A stretch of DNA of 64,000 nucleotides from Clostridiales bacterium. Its GTDB lineage: Bacteria; Bacillota; Clostridia; Christensenellales; Pumilibacteraceae. Below, one piece after another: positions 24,641 to 34,014 of the stretch. The notes beneath the pieces were generated by a model that searched no databases, was not told the DNA's origin, and saw only the letters and a list, made by a program, of their open reading frames with translations. How positions within the stretch are numbered: position 1 is the stretch's first letter; every line of letters begins with the position of its first letter. The stretch is taken from contig SVHU01000004.1 in NCBI GenBank assembly GCA_015055625.1, positions 62,001 to 126,000 of the forward strand, read 5' to 3'. The position numbers and the translations under genes were made by a program.

Positions 24641-26731
24641 GTGTTTAGAAAAGCAGTTGCAATAACTATCCCTAAAATTGCAAAAAATCCGAATACGTTT
24701 GCTACTTTTCATGTCAATCTACCCAAACAAGAAAACTGTAAATTGTATATTTGCGCCCATTCATTCTATCAAATTTTGGTCAACGAAAAATTTATATCCT
24801 TTGGTCCTGCCAGAACAGCTAAAAACTACGCAAGAATGGATATTATTCCACTTGTTTTAGATAAAGACGAAAACGATTTGACAATAGCGCTCACAGGATA
24901 TAATTGCAGATGTTTATCCACGGTTTTGCAACCTATGTTTTTACAAGCTGAGGTATTATCAAATAACAATATAATTGCTTATACCGGCAAAGATTTTTTA
25001 GCATACACTCCATTTTGTAAAGTACAAAAAACAGAACGTTATTCTTGGCAAAGACACTATACGGAAATATGGGATTTTCGCAACGAAAATATATTTTCCA
25101 CCGCAAACAAAGCTGAAACTTGTGTGGTAGAAAATGCACCCAAACCAATTATTCGTAACGCTCCTTATCCAAATTATTCCGAGTCATTACTTACATCCTC
25201 TTGCTCATCAGGAAAACTTCAGTTTAACGAAAGTAGACCTGTTAGAAAGAATTTATTCTCGGGCACTATGACTGATTATTGGATACGTTTTAATCCAAAC
25301 GAAAACCCATATAATCCCCACGCGTGGATTCAAATGCAAGATCAGATAAAAGAAAACAACGAGCAAAACCTGCCTATAACTTTACAAGAAAATTGCTACG
25401 CCATGTTTGACTTTAAGCGTATTGAAACAGGTTTTTTCAAGCTTTGCGCTAACGTTTTAGACGAAACGGAACTAATTATAGCATTCTCGGAAACATCTAC
25501 TTGCGACGAGTTTTCGTTTAGTAATATGAACGTTCACAATGTTATACAATACAACCTAAAAAAAGGTAGTATTGTAGATGCTCTCAGTTTTGAACCATAT
25601 ACAGTGAAATACGCTATTGTGGCAGTAAAAAAAGGAGCTATCAAACTCAATACGTTTGGCATTAAAACATACGAATACGATACCTCTGCAATTAATATTC
25701 CTAACTACAACGACGAAACCCTAAACGCCGTATACCGAGGTGGACTTAGAACGTTTGCTCACAACGCCGTTGATATTTATACGGATTGTCCCTCTAGAGA
25801 AAGAGCTGGTTGGCTATGCGATTCATATTTTACTGCAAAAACAGAGTTCGCTATTAGTGGAAAAACTAGCGTTGAAGACGACTTTTTAGAAAACTACGTT
25901 CTCTTTAACAACGAGGGCGAATACCCCGACGGAATGATTCCGATGTGCTTCCCCTCCGACATTGAGGAAAGCGGAAAATTCATACCGCAGTGGTCGATGT
26001 GGTTTATCTTAGAGGTTGAAGAATACGTAAACAAGCGCAAAGGAAAATTTCCTAAAGAATTTTTTAAGGATAAAATCGACGGACTTTTAAGCTTTTATGC
26101 AAAATACGAAAACGAGGACGGGCTTCTTGAAAAATTACCTAGTTGGAACTTTGTTGAATGGAGTAAAGCTAATGAATGGACACAAGATGTAAACTACCCC
26201 ACAAACTTCCTCTACTCTAAGGTTTTACACTCCGTTTATTTATTATATGGCGACGAAAATTTGTTAAAAAAGAGCATACGTATTGCTCAAACCGCGACAA
26301 AACAGTCTTTTGATGGCAAGCTTTTTTACGATCACGCTATAAGAAGCAACGAGGGTAAACTAGCGCTTGTAAAGACGGATTGTAGTGAAATTTGTCAGTA
26401 CTACGCTATACTTTTTGCAAACGTTGATATACTGGATACAAAGTATTCATATTTGCTAAATCTAATTAAAAATACGTTTGGGGCTGTAAGAAAGCAAATT
26501 ATGGATAACATTGTGGAAATCAATGCTTTCATCGGAATTTATCTAAGACTGGAAACACTGTTAAAACTAAAAGAATACAACCTTGCAATTCAAGACGTAA
26601 AAGACTTTTTTGGGCACATGGAACAAAGTACCGGCACACTTTGGGAATATAGACAGGAAAAAGGCAGTAAAGATCATGGATTTGCATCCTACGTTATTTC
26701 GGTTATAAATAATTGTATTGTAAATAAATAA
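24641..26731 (+). CDS. Alpha-L-rhamnosidase-like glycoside hydrolase (GH78)
   Basis: This 696-residue protein has N-terminal beta-sandwich domains and a C-terminal (alpha/alpha)6 barrel. The barrel contains YTDCPSRERAGWLCDSY, the GH78 catalytic-region motif, then PDGMIPMCFP, LPSWNFVEW and, near the end, STGTLWEYRQ with a second acidic residue. It would release terminal L-rhamnose, probably inside the cell because no signal peptide is present. The start is the GTG at 24641, with AAGGAG 8 bases before it; an upstream TTG would overlap the -10 box and is rejected. The neighbouring esterase and isomerase-like genes suggest use of plant polysaccharides. Exact specificity is uncertain. Confidence 0.8.
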   Translation: MFRKAVAITIPKIAKNPNTFATFHVNLPKQENCKLYICAHSFYQILVNEKFISFGPARTAKNYARMDIIPLVLDKDENDLTIALTGYNCRCLSTVLQPMFLQAEVLSNNNIIAYTGKDFLAYTPFCKVQKTERYSWQRHYTEIWDFRNENIFSTANKAETCVVENAPKPIIRNAPYPNYSESLLTSSCSSGKLQFNESRPVRKNLFSGTMTDYWIRFNPNENPYNPHAWIQMQDQIKENNEQNLPITLQENCYAMFDFKRIETGFFKLCANVLDETELIIAFSETSTCDEFSFSNMNVHNVIQYNLKKGSIVDALSFEPYTVKYAIVAVKKGAIKLNTFGIKTYEYDTSAINIPNYNDETLNAVYRGGLRTFAHNAVDIYTDCPSRERAGWLCDSYFTAKTEFAISGKTSVEDDFLENYVLFNNEGEYPDGMIPMCFPSDIEESGKFIPQWSMWFILEVEEYVNKRKGKFPKEFFKDKIDGLLSFYAKYENEDGLLEKLPSWNFVEWSKANEWTQDVNYPTNFLYSKVLHSVYLLYGDENLLKKSIRIAQTATKQSFDGKLFYDHAIRSNEGKLALVKTDCSEICQYYAILFANVDILDTKYSYLLNLIKNTFGAVRKQIMDNIVEINAFIGIYLRLETLLKLKEYNLAIQDVKDFFGHMEQSTGTLWEYRQEKGSKDHGFASYVISVINNCIVNK

Positions 26732-26734
26732 GAC

Positions 26735-26766
26735 AAAACCATTCGGCATTACGTCGAATGGTTTTT
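26735..26766. terminator. Bidirectional terminator
   Basis: AAAACCATTCG pairs with CGAATGGTTTT around a 9-base loop between the convergent GH78 and recO genes; it overlaps the recO stop. Confidence 0.88.
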
Positions 26767-27406
26767 ACATTTGCTTTATAAGTTTTATAGCATTAAGCGT
26801 TGTTTCGTACACCTTTTCAAACCTGATTAGTTCTTCAAGCGCACAATCCACAGCAAGCGCGGAATCTATTGAAATATTAGACACTTCATCTAAATATTTA
26901 GTTGCAATATACGAAAGCATACCCTCCATTGTAGATAAATCAGGATCATTTTGAACTCGAGTTCTAATAAAACCAGACATCGAAAGCACTTTTTGAATAT
27001 ACTTTGCTAATATCAAATATGGACTAGCCTTTTCACTATACAACATAGTTTTTAGCGTTTTTAGCACAATCACAAACAGTTCATCGCTGTTGATAGAACT
27101 ACCTAGATCCCTAACCGTTTCCATAACGGCGCAAGCACACAAATACACGTCGGTATCTTTAGTTAGAGCAAACATATCCTCTACCGTAGTTGCACCTGTT
27201 ACAACGTAATTATTATTACGCTTAGACAATTCGTAAATACAGAATGAAAAAGGCTGACAAGCAAATTTAAGCTTTGCGTTAGCCTTTTTTATTCCTCGCA
27301 TAGTTACGGTAACGATCCCCTCTTCTGCCGAAAACAACTCAGCCCGCTTATCGTTATCCTTATAATCATACGCACGTATTAAAATTGCAGTCAGATTTTT
27401 ATCCAC
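26765..27406 (-). CDS. recO: DNA repair protein RecO
   Basis: RecO helps load RecA onto single-stranded DNA. The N-terminus DKNLTAILIRAYDYKDNDKRAELFSAEEGIVTVTMRGIKKANAKL fits the RecO OB-fold start; here only parts are quoted: ILIRAYDYKDNDK and RGIKKANAKL. The rest is helical. The usual zinc-finger cysteines are not obvious. A longer frame adds 28 residues, but RecO proteins begin close to this GTG, which has AGAGG 4 bases upstream. It is the last gene of the era cluster, as in Bacillus. Confidence 0.85.
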   Translation of the reverse strand: MDKNLTAILIRAYDYKDNDKRAELFSAEEGIVTVTMRGIKKANAKLKFACQPFSFCIYELSKRNNNYVVTGATTVEDMFALTKDTDVYLCACAVMETVRDLGSSINSDELFVIVLKTLKTMLYSEKASPYLILAKYIQKVLSMSGFIRTRVQNDPDLSTMEGMLSYIATKYLDEVSNISIDSALAVDCALEELIRFEKVYETTLNAIKLIKQM

Positions 27407-27413
27407 TTTTCCT

Positions 27414-27596
27414 CTACCTGAATATATTATGCCATTCGTCATAACCGTAAAAATGTCCGTAAAAATTATCCAGACCTGCTCTTTGTTCACTAAGCTGAGG
27501 CTCTAAAATTGCAAGACCGAAAGCAAAATCCGTATGCGATAGGTGGTCAAAGCCAAAATTTAGCGACAACGGTGACGAAAAACTATCGTTTATCAT
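27414..27596 (-). CDS. Small protein between era and recO
   Basis: This 60-residue frame (MINDSFSSPLSLNFGF to DEWHNIFR) has AAGGAG 10 bases before its ATG and ends 7 bases before the recO GTG, so recO translation is probably coupled to it. Bacillus has a small gene, yqzL, in this same place, but no sequence likeness is visible. It is rich in Phe, His and Asp, without a membrane segment. It may be a real small protein or simply a coupling frame. Confidence 0.55.
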   Translation of the reverse strand: MINDSFSSPLSLNFGFDHLSHTDFAFGLAILEPQLSEQRAGLDNFYGHFYGYDEWHNIFR

Positions 27597-27648
27597 ATAC
27601 TTCACACTCCTTCGTGTAAAGTATTTGTATTATTTTAATTTTTATACC

Positions 27649-28566
27649 TTATTTGAGATTTTTGGGATCATAACCAACGTCGTTCATTACAATATTATCG
27701 TTACGCCAATTATCACGAACTTTAACAAACATCTCCATAAACACCTTAGTATCAAGAAGCTTTTCTATATCGCGTCTTGCCCTCTCGCCAATAGCTTTAA
27801 GCTTTTCTCCACCCTTGCCGATTACTATGGCTTTATGGCTGTCCTTTTCTACGACAATATCACAAATAATATGCGCAACGCCGTTATCCTCGTAGAACAT
27901 TCTTTGAATATACACCGCAATACCGTGAGGAATTTCGTCATTAAGAAGCATTAATGCCTTTTCTCTAACAGTTTCGCAAATCATATATCTTTCGCTCTTG
28001 TCGGTATACTCATCCGCAGGGAAAAACATTTCACCCTCAGCCAGCTCGCTCTTTAGCGCGTTTTTAAGCACATCAACGTTCTTACCTTTCTTTGCTGAAG
28101 TAGGAATAATATCCTTAACAGGACGAATACCATCATGTTCGTTTAACAAATACGATATTTTATCCAAAATAGGATAAATTTTCTCATAAGACGCTTCGTC
28201 TGTCTTGTTAACAACAACATATACAGGCGCTTTTGAAATTTTTAGATACTTGTCGATAAAAGCTATATCTGCATCGCCAATTCTCTTAGTTCCGTCCAAC
28301 ACAATAACGATAACATCAGTGTCAACGGTAGCATTCTTTACACACTTTTCCATATACTCGCCAAGCTTGTTAGCAGGCTTATGAACACCGGGAGTATCCA
28401 CAAACACCATTTGACACTCGTCATCGGTAAGAATACCCATAATTCTATCACGAGTGGTTTGGGCTTTGGGGGAAACAATAGATACTTTTTCTCCAACAAG
28501 CGCGTTAATAAGGCTAGATTTACCTACGTTTGGTCTTCCTAAAATTGTTATAAATCCTGTTTTCAT
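27649..28566 (-). CDS. era: GTPase Era, 16S rRNA maturation
   Basis: The 305-residue protein has the Era GTPase domain: G1 GRPNVGKSS, the switch sequence QTTRDRIMGI, G3 DTPGVHKP and G4 NKTD. The C-terminal KH domain carries VIGKGGEKLKAIG. Era binds the 3' end of 16S rRNA and supports 30S assembly. It is of normal length. Its stop-start spacing to ybeY is a single base, and the ybeY-era pairing is widely conserved because both act on 16S rRNA. Confidence 0.96.
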   Translation of the reverse strand: MKTGFITILGRPNVGKSSLINALVGEKVSIVSPKAQTTRDRIMGILTDDECQMVFVDTPGVHKPANKLGEYMEKCVKNATVDTDVIVIVLDGTKRIGDADIAFIDKYLKISKAPVYVVVNKTDEASYEKIYPILDKISYLLNEHDGIRPVKDIIPTSAKKGKNVDVLKNALKSELAEGEMFFPADEYTDKSERYMICETVREKALMLLNDEIPHGIAVYIQRMFYEDNGVAHIICDIVVEKDSHKAIVIGKGGEKLKAIGERARRDIEKLLDTKVFMEMFVKVRDNWRNDNIVMNDVGYDPKNLK

Positions 28567-28567
28567 A

Positions 28568-29032
28568 TTATTCCCTCGTAATTCCCAAACGATTGAGAAT
28601 TTCTTCTTCCTTTTCTCTCATAATTTTCTTATCGTCATCTTCTATGTGGTCATAACCTAAAAGATGCAACAAACCATGTAAAAACAAATACGCTTTCTCT
28701 CTTTCTTCACTATGTCCGTATTCTTCCGCTTGGCTTTTTGCAACTGCTTCACAAATTACAATACTTCCAAGTCCTACGCTTTTTGTTTCGGAATTGTACT
28801 CGTAGGGATAATTGCTTACAGTAAACGGCATAATTTCATAAAGAGCAGGATAAGACAATACATCGGTAACCTTGTCCACGTTGCGTGTTTCCTTGTTTAG
28901 AGCTCTTATTTCCCCTTCTGAAACAAAATCTACTTCTACATAACAATCACCCGAAAGTTCAAGAGCTTCAAAAGCAGTTTGAGAAACTTTTTCGAAAAGC
29001 GGAAGCTTATATTCACTATCAATTACTATCAT
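28568..29032 (-). CDS. ybeY: Endoribonuclease YbeY
   Basis: This 154-residue metalloenzyme takes part in 16S rRNA 3'-end maturation and ribosome quality control. The zinc-binding motif HGLLHLLGYDH, with three histidines, is intact near residue 120, and NVDKVTDVLSYP precedes it. It lies between pgpH and era as in most Bacillota. The dgkA and cdd genes that separate ybeY and era in Bacillus are missing here. Confidence 0.95.
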   Translation of the reverse strand: MIVIDSEYKLPLFEKVSQTAFEALELSGDCYVEVDFVSEGEIRALNKETRNVDKVTDVLSYPALYEIMPFTVSNYPYEYNSETKSVGLGSIVICEAVAKSQAEEYGHSEEREKAYLFLHGLLHLLGYDHIEDDDKKIMREKEEEILNRLGITRE

Positions 29033-29043
29033 TTGCTTTCCTC

Positions 29044-30489
29044 TTATTTTCCTGACGGATACTTAACTCTGCTATGAACGTGTCCGCCGTAAACGTTTAT
29101 AATAGTATTTTTTATTATGTTCAAATCCTTTAGCGTTATATCGCAATTATCAAACTGATGCTTTGCGATACGGTCGTTAATAATATTTGTAATAAGCTTA
29201 TCAACCTCGTCCGCAGTAGGCTTTCCGCTCGCTCTAATTGCAGCTTCCGCTGCGTCACATATCATCATAATAGCTGCAACCTTACTAACAGGTGTAACTC
29301 CGTGATACTCATAGTCATAAGAATCCACGTCACTATCCGTAAGTTTTTTAGCCTTATAATAAAACACTGCCATTGGCAAAGTTCCATGATGCTGAATAGT
29401 TACGTCCCTAATCTCCGCAGGAATACGGTACTTGTTACACAACTCATATCCATCTGTTGTATGCTTACGTATAATTTCTGCCGAAACTTCGGGAAGAAGT
29501 CTATCATGATAGTTCGTTTCACTCTGATTCTCTCCAAAGTACTTTGGATTTTCAAGTTTTCCCACGTCGTGGTAGTATGCGCAAGCCTTTGCAAGGTGAG
29601 GGTTTTCTCCTATCGCTATCGCACAAAGTTCCGCATATGATGCTACCGCCAAACAATGGTTAAATGTTCCAGACGCCTCGTTAATAAGACGTTTGATAAG
29701 TGGTGAATTATGATCTGTAAGCTCGTTCAGCTTAGGATTACTTAAAATATTAAACGCACTTTCAAATAAAGGCTGAAGCATAAGCGCAATAAGAACAGGA
29801 GCATAAGTACAAATAATCGTGATAACCCAGTTAGAAGCAAGAGATTCAGGAGAAAAATTTACCGTTACACTATAAATAAGTGCAAGAGCAACAGATTCAA
29901 GAAGCCCACCCATAAGTATCGAAATAGTACGTTTATTACTTTCGGGGATTACCGCTGTTACAATAGATCCAACAAATATATCTATCGCTGTAAGTGAAAT
30001 AATCGCAACATATCCATCGGTTGTATCGCCAATATATATTGCATTAGAAAATAACGTTACAAGCAAAATAAGCATTGACAAGGTATTTGCAACAAATACA
30101 TCTTTACGAGATACTAAAGGAGCAAGAACTAATGCTGTTACGGCAACTAGCATATAGTAATAATTCAAACTTGCTAATACAATATTCGCATAATAAGCAA
30201 AAACAACAGTGGTTAAAATTACAGCCAGCTTTTTGGGAGTATTAACTAATTCCTTTCTTGAAACAAAAACATGCGTAGCATAGGCAACTATTAATAAACC
30301 TATTCCTCCCAAACAAAATAATAGTGCAAGCGACAACTCAACTCCTTTGGGTTGTGTGAAGTTAAGAGCAAAAAATTTAATAACAACTCCACCAACAAGT
30401 AATGCTAACATCGATATAAACATAACGACGCACATCACTCTTTTTTTGTTTAATTCATTTTTTTTGTTAAACTCTTTTTTCAACTTCAT
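29044..30489 (-). CDS. pgpH: PgpH-like 7TM-HD phosphodiesterase lacking the extracellular domain
   Basis: The C-terminal half is an HD phosphohydrolase domain with HCLAVASYAELCA, YYHDVGKL, the inserted HD-motif residues and TIQHHGT; such domains cleave cyclic di-AMP in PgpH. The N-terminal half has about seven membrane helices. Usual PgpH proteins exceed 700 residues because a roughly 200-residue extracellular domain follows helix 1; here helix 1 (VMCVVMFISMLALLVGG) is followed within some 20 residues by helix 2, so the 481-residue protein has lost that sensor. It overlaps phoH by 23 bases, with GGAG 7 bases before its ATG. Cyclic di-AMP as substrate is by family. Confidence 0.88.
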   Translation of the reverse strand: MKLKKEFNKKNELNKKRVMCVVMFISMLALLVGGVVIKFFALNFTQPKGVELSLALLFCLGGIGLLIVAYATHVFVSRKELVNTPKKLAVILTTVVFAYYANIVLASLNYYYMLVAVTALVLAPLVSRKDVFVANTLSMLILLVTLFSNAIYIGDTTDGYVAIISLTAIDIFVGSIVTAVIPESNKRTISILMGGLLESVALALIYSVTVNFSPESLASNWVITIICTYAPVLIALMLQPLFESAFNILSNPKLNELTDHNSPLIKRLINEASGTFNHCLAVASYAELCAIAIGENPHLAKACAYYHDVGKLENPKYFGENQSETNYHDRLLPEVSAEIIRKHTTDGYELCNKYRIPAEIRDVTIQHHGTLPMAVFYYKAKKLTDSDVDSYDYEYHGVTPVSKVAAIMMICDAAEAAIRASGKPTADEVDKLITNIINDRIAKHQFDNCDITLKDLNIIKNTIINVYGGHVHSRVKYPSGK

Positions 30490-31438
30490 CTTTTTTCTCC
30501 AAGTTTGAGTACGCTAATATTATTTTTTGAACAAGCTTGTTTCTCACTACGTCTTTATCTGTAAGATAACAAATTTCAATATCTTCGGTATCTTTTAGTA
30601 TTTTACTTGCCTCTAATAATCCACTCTTAGACGGATACGGAAGGTCTATTTGCGTTATGTCGCCCGTCACAACAACCTTACTTCCATCTCCAAATCTAGT
30701 TAAAAACATTTTCATTTGCTCACTCGTTGCGTTTTGCGCCTCGTCTAAAATTATAAAAGCTTCCGAAAGCGTTCTTCCTCGCATATACGCTAAAGGCGCA
30801 ATCTCTATTATTCCTCTTTCCATTAATCTATTATAATGATCCGTTCCAAACATCTCTGCTAGAGCATCATATAATGGGCGTAAATACGGGTCTACTTTGT
30901 CTTGCAAATCGCCTGGCAAAAATCCAAGCTTTTCACCAGCCTCAATAGCTGGGCGAGTAAGAATAATTTTTTGAACTTGTCCAGTCTTGTACGCGCTTAC
31001 CGCCATTGCCACAGCAAGATACGTTTTTCCTGTTCCTGCTGGACCTATGCCAAAGGTAAGAGTATTACGTTTTATAGCGTTTACATAATAACGCTGTCCT
31101 ACGGTTTTACATTTAATATGCTTTCCTTTACTAGTTATTGCAACGGTATCGGATGCAAGAGCTACTATTTCTTCCGTTTTATCTTCTTTAGCAAGAGCTA
31201 TGCCCGTTTCTACTCTGTTTTCGTCAACTTCATATCCTCGTTTTATCAAAACAATAAGAGAATCGATAAGCATATACGCTTGCTCTTCCGCTTTATCGTC
31301 AGCACCATCTATCTTAAGCACTCCGCTTTCAAGTTTTACACGCACGTTGAGTTTATCCTCAATTATGCGCACGTTCCTATCCAACGTCCCAAATAATTTT
31401 TGAGCGGTTTCGCTATCAATCTCTCTAATTTTTGCCAT
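30467..31438 (-). CDS. phoH: PhoH-family ATPase
   Basis: This 323-residue protein has a Walker A motif, FGIGPAGTGKTYLAVAMA, a Walker B region (AFIILDEAQNAT) and VVVTGDITQIDLP, all standard for PhoH. The N-terminal 90 residues contain a KH-like region. PhoH is an RNA-associated ATPase or helicase-like protein of imprecise role, almost always next to ybeY in Bacillota. It starts 6 bases after yqfD. Confidence 0.94.
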   Translation of the reverse strand: MAKIREIDSETAQKLFGTLDRNVRIIEDKLNVRVKLESGVLKIDGADDKAEEQAYMLIDSLIVLIKRGYEVDENRVETGIALAKEDKTEEIVALASDTVAITSKGKHIKCKTVGQRYYVNAIKRNTLTFGIGPAGTGKTYLAVAMAVSAYKTGQVQKIILTRPAIEAGEKLGFLPGDLQDKVDPYLRPLYDALAEMFGTDHYNRLMERGIIEIAPLAYMRGRTLSEAFIILDEAQNATSEQMKMFLTRFGDGSKVVVTGDITQIDLPYPSKSGLLEASKILKDTEDIEICYLTDKDVVRNKLVQKIILAYSNLEKKDEVEKRV

Positions 31439-31444
31439 AAATTT

Positions 31445-32542
31445 TTATACTCCGATTCCTATTTCCATTTCAGTTTTTATATAAAGCGATACTACGTACT
31501 GACCTTTACCGTTATCTTTATACGAATACAATGTTTCTTCACCTATTTGTCCGCAATCTATTATAAACTCCTGCAAAGCATTTTTCGCAAACTCTTCAAT
31601 ATCGGTTTGTACAACTCTCTCCTCTAACTCTGCGTACTCCGTAATTGTATAACGTATTGGTAAAAACAAATTAAAACATTCTTCTTCCATAGTTTTTTCG
31701 TACAATTTATACGGCGATGATATTTGCTTAGAATGTAAAGACAATGAGCGATATATTTTCTTTCTACCAGTTTTTATCGTAATTACACGTTCTTTATCAA
31801 CAGTAAGAGTTTTTCTGAAAACTACCTTTCCAATAACTTTACCACACACTCCAGTTGTTGTTATAAGTTCTCCGTTTTCGTTGAAAACTTCCGGCGATAT
31901 AAGTGGTGCACCTGCAAATACTCTATCTCCACTCTTTACTAACGGCGTGCCTTGCTTAGCAACAACTGAAGTTACCGTCGCATCATATTTGGCAACGTAT
32001 GCAGAATAAATAAGTTCTCTATCCTCTATTTTGGGAGCATCTAAAATTTCCACTTCAAGACGATTGCCAACAAATTTAACAGAACAATCCGCAACACCGT
32101 CTAGATTTACTATTTCAAAACGCATTGTTTCAAGATCTATATTATCTTTCAACTTAAATAAGGAATTTTGAACGGACGCAAGGTGTGAAACTTTTTCCTT
32201 TAATTCTTCGTTATTAGTTTTTACACTCAAACCAAGCACTGTATTGTTACAAAACAAAATACAAGCAATAGAACAAAAAGCACCAGCAATCAATCCTAGC
32301 CGTTTTACAAAAGCAATCAATAAAGACTTTACATCTCTGCGACTACATATAATATAATTATAACACATATTTTTTAAAATAGCAAAAGTTTTCGCTAAAT
32401 CTTTAATTTTGACTGAAAAAGTAATATAATTACTTTCAGTTTCCACGCTCCACACTGTAATTTTTGACATTGATAACGTTGTAAGAAGGCGTGATTTTTG
32501 ATTTGAACGTGCTTTTATTCTACAATACACTAATTTGCTCAA
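31445..32542 (-). CDS. yqfD: Sporulation protein YqfD
   Basis: This 365-residue protein has a basic N-terminal region, one membrane helix (LIAGAFCSIACILFC) and a long extracytoplasmic part, the layout of YqfD, which is made in the mother cell during sporulation. TTGVCGKVIGKVVFRKT and the LVKSGDRVFAGAPLIS segment fit the family. The first possible TTG lies on the ribosome site itself; GGAGG is 8 bases before the TTG at 32542, so that is used. It overlaps yqfC by 23 bases. Presence of this pair argues for a spore-forming lineage. Confidence 0.87.
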   Translation of the reverse strand: MSKLVYCRIKARSNQKSRLLTTLSMSKITVWSVETESNYITFSVKIKDLAKTFAILKNMCYNYIICSRRDVKSLLIAFVKRLGLIAGAFCSIACILFCNNTVLGLSVKTNNEELKEKVSHLASVQNSLFKLKDNIDLETMRFEIVNLDGVADCSVKFVGNRLEVEILDAPKIEDRELIYSAYVAKYDATVTSVVAKQGTPLVKSGDRVFAGAPLISPEVFNENGELITTTGVCGKVIGKVVFRKTLTVDKERVITIKTGRKKIYRSLSLHSKQISSPYKLYEKTMEEECFNLFLPIRYTITEYAELEERVVQTDIEEFAKNALQEFIIDCGQIGEETLYSYKDNGKGQYVVSLYIKTEMEIGIGV

Positions 32543-32792
32543 CAAAAATTCCTCCAATATTACCCGTTACAACACATGAAAACTCCTCCATCTTGTCAAT
32601 TTTTAAGTTTTTACCATTTATTTTAAGATGTTGTTTTTTTGTTTTGAGAACAATTTCAGTATAAGATAACGATAATATTTTTTCAAATCCGTCCACATAA
32701 ATAGCCGTACCATTAATTAACATAATAGAATAATTAAACGGCGAAATTAAGTCTTGCGCAATATTCTTAAAAAACTCTTTTGAAAAGCTCAT
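32520..32792 (-). CDS. yqfC: Sporulation protein YqfC (YabP/YqfC family)
   Basis: The 90-residue protein shows the YabP/YqfC fold pattern: MLINGTAIYVDGFEKILSLSYTEIVLKTKKQ, of which INGTAIYVDGFEKI and LKINGKNLKI are most telling. It is the first gene of the sporulation-phoH-era cluster. AAGGAGC lies 7 bases before the ATG. About 25 bases upstream the minus strand has CATAAAT with an ATAAC some 16 bases earlier, faintly like a sigma-E promoter; there is no good sigma-A -10 box, so weak sigma-E control is possible. Confidence 0.87.
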   Translation of the reverse strand: MSFSKEFFKNIAQDLISPFNYSIMLINGTAIYVDGFEKILSLSYTEIVLKTKKQHLKINGKNLKIDKMEEFSCVVTGNIGGIFVEQISVL

Positions 32793-32876
32793 AGTACGCT
32801 CCTTTTTTTATTTTTATATTTATGTCAAAAATCTAATAGTTATAACAAAAAAAGATACATAAAACAAAAAAAACAG

Positions 32877-32890
32877 TATCAAATTTGATA
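32877..32890. promoter_or_regulatory. 14-bp palindrome between divergent yqfC and the epimerase gene
   Basis: TATCAAATTTGATA is a perfect palindrome 20 bases before the epimerase -35 box. It could be an operator, or chance in an AT-rich gap. Confidence 0.4.
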
Positions 32891-32909
32891 AATTAAAGCT
32901 CTTTTGATA

Positions 32910-32938
32910 TTTACTAATTGAGCTGTAAATGCTATAAT
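32910..32938 (+). promoter_or_regulatory. Promoter of the epimerase-like gene
   Basis: TTTACT (32910-32915), 17 bases, TATAAT (32933-32938), 28 bases before the ATG. Confidence 0.65.
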
Positions 32939-32966
32939 TTATCTACTATCGCCTAAGGAGAATGTT

Positions 32967-33968
32967 ATGAAAAAAGTATTAGTTGTAGGCTCAACCGGAG
33001 CTATGGGAAGATATCTAGTTCCATATTTTGTAAACAAAGGCTATAAAGTTACCGCGCTTGCTTTAGACGACCAAAAGCCTTATAATGAAAACGTTACCTG
33101 TATCAAAGGCAACGCTAAGGACAAAGAATTTTTGGCTAAAGTCTTAGAAGAAAAATTCGACGGAATCGTAGACTTTATGTGTTACGGCAACCATGATTTC
33201 CCTGATTTTTATAAAATGTATTTGGATAATACCAGTCACTATATTTTCCTATCTTCGTGCAGAGTTTACGATGATAAAGAACACCCTATCACCGAAAATT
33301 CGCCACGTTTACTTGACAGTAGTGACGACGAAGTATTAAAACAATCAAACGACTACTGCATATATAAGGCTCATGCCGAAAATCTTTTGCGAGCATCCAA
33401 CTATAACAACTGGACAATTGTACGTCCTGCTACCACCTTTTCTACAATGCGTCTTCAGCTTGTGACGTTAGAGCTTGTAAATGCTGTTGGCAGAGCGCTT
33501 AAAGGTAAAAAAGTTGTAGTTCCCATTCAGGCAAAAGACAAACCTGCTACTCTTTCTTGGGCTGGCGATGTTGTTAAAATGATTGGAGGTTTACTTTTTA
33601 ATGAAAAAGCCAAGAGAGAAACTTACAACGTTTGCTCTTCCGAGTGGAGAACTTGGGCGGAAATTGCCGAATACTATCACAAGCTTGTAGGTCTTGAAGC
33701 TGTTTGGGTTGATAAAGAGGATTATTTGGAAATATTAAGTCCCGGAATTCCTCTAAACGTTCGTTGGCAATTAGAATACGCAAGAATGTTCTCGCGCATT
33801 ACGGATAATTCAAAAGTTTTGGAAGCTACCGGTCTTAAGCAAGAAGAGTTCAAAACAATGTACGACGGTCTTGCTTATGAAATTAGTAACATTCCCAAAG
33901 ATTACGTATTCCCCGATACGGAAGTCGGTAAGAGAATGGACGAATATCTAGCTAAACATAATTTATAA
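32967..33968 (+). CDS. NAD-dependent epimerase/dehydratase-family protein
   Basis: This 333-residue protein is an extended short-chain dehydrogenase. The dinucleotide site is VLVVGSTGAMGRYL, and the catalytic Tyr and Lys are in YCIYK, with the Ser/Thr in FLSSCRVY upstream. IVRPATTF and a C-terminal substrate domain complete the fold. Family members reduce or epimerise nucleotide sugars; the deep branch seen here (short N-terminal domain, RPATTFSTMRL) cannot be tied to a substrate. AAGGAG is 7 bases before the ATG. It stands alone between a promoter and a terminator. Confidence 0.85.
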   Translation: MKKVLVVGSTGAMGRYLVPYFVNKGYKVTALALDDQKPYNENVTCIKGNAKDKEFLAKVLEEKFDGIVDFMCYGNHDFPDFYKMYLDNTSHYIFLSSCRVYDDKEHPITENSPRLLDSSDDEVLKQSNDYCIYKAHAENLLRASNYNNWTIVRPATTFSTMRLQLVTLELVNAVGRALKGKKVVVPIQAKDKPATLSWAGDVVKMIGGLLFNEKAKRETYNVCSSEWRTWAEIAEYYHKLVGLEAVWVDKEDYLEILSPGIPLNVRWQLEYARMFSRITDNSKVLEATGLKQEEFKTMYDGLAYEISNIPKDYVFPDTEVGKRMDEYLAKHNL

Positions 33969-33977
33969 ACCATATAC

Positions 33978-34008
33978 AAAACCCACCGATTTTAATTCGG
34001 TGGGTTTT
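33978..34008. terminator. Bidirectional terminator
   Basis: AAAACCCACCGA pairs perfectly with TCGGTGGGTTTT around a 7-base loop, between the convergent epimerase and copA genes. Confidence 0.92.
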
Positions 34009-34014
34009 GTATTA

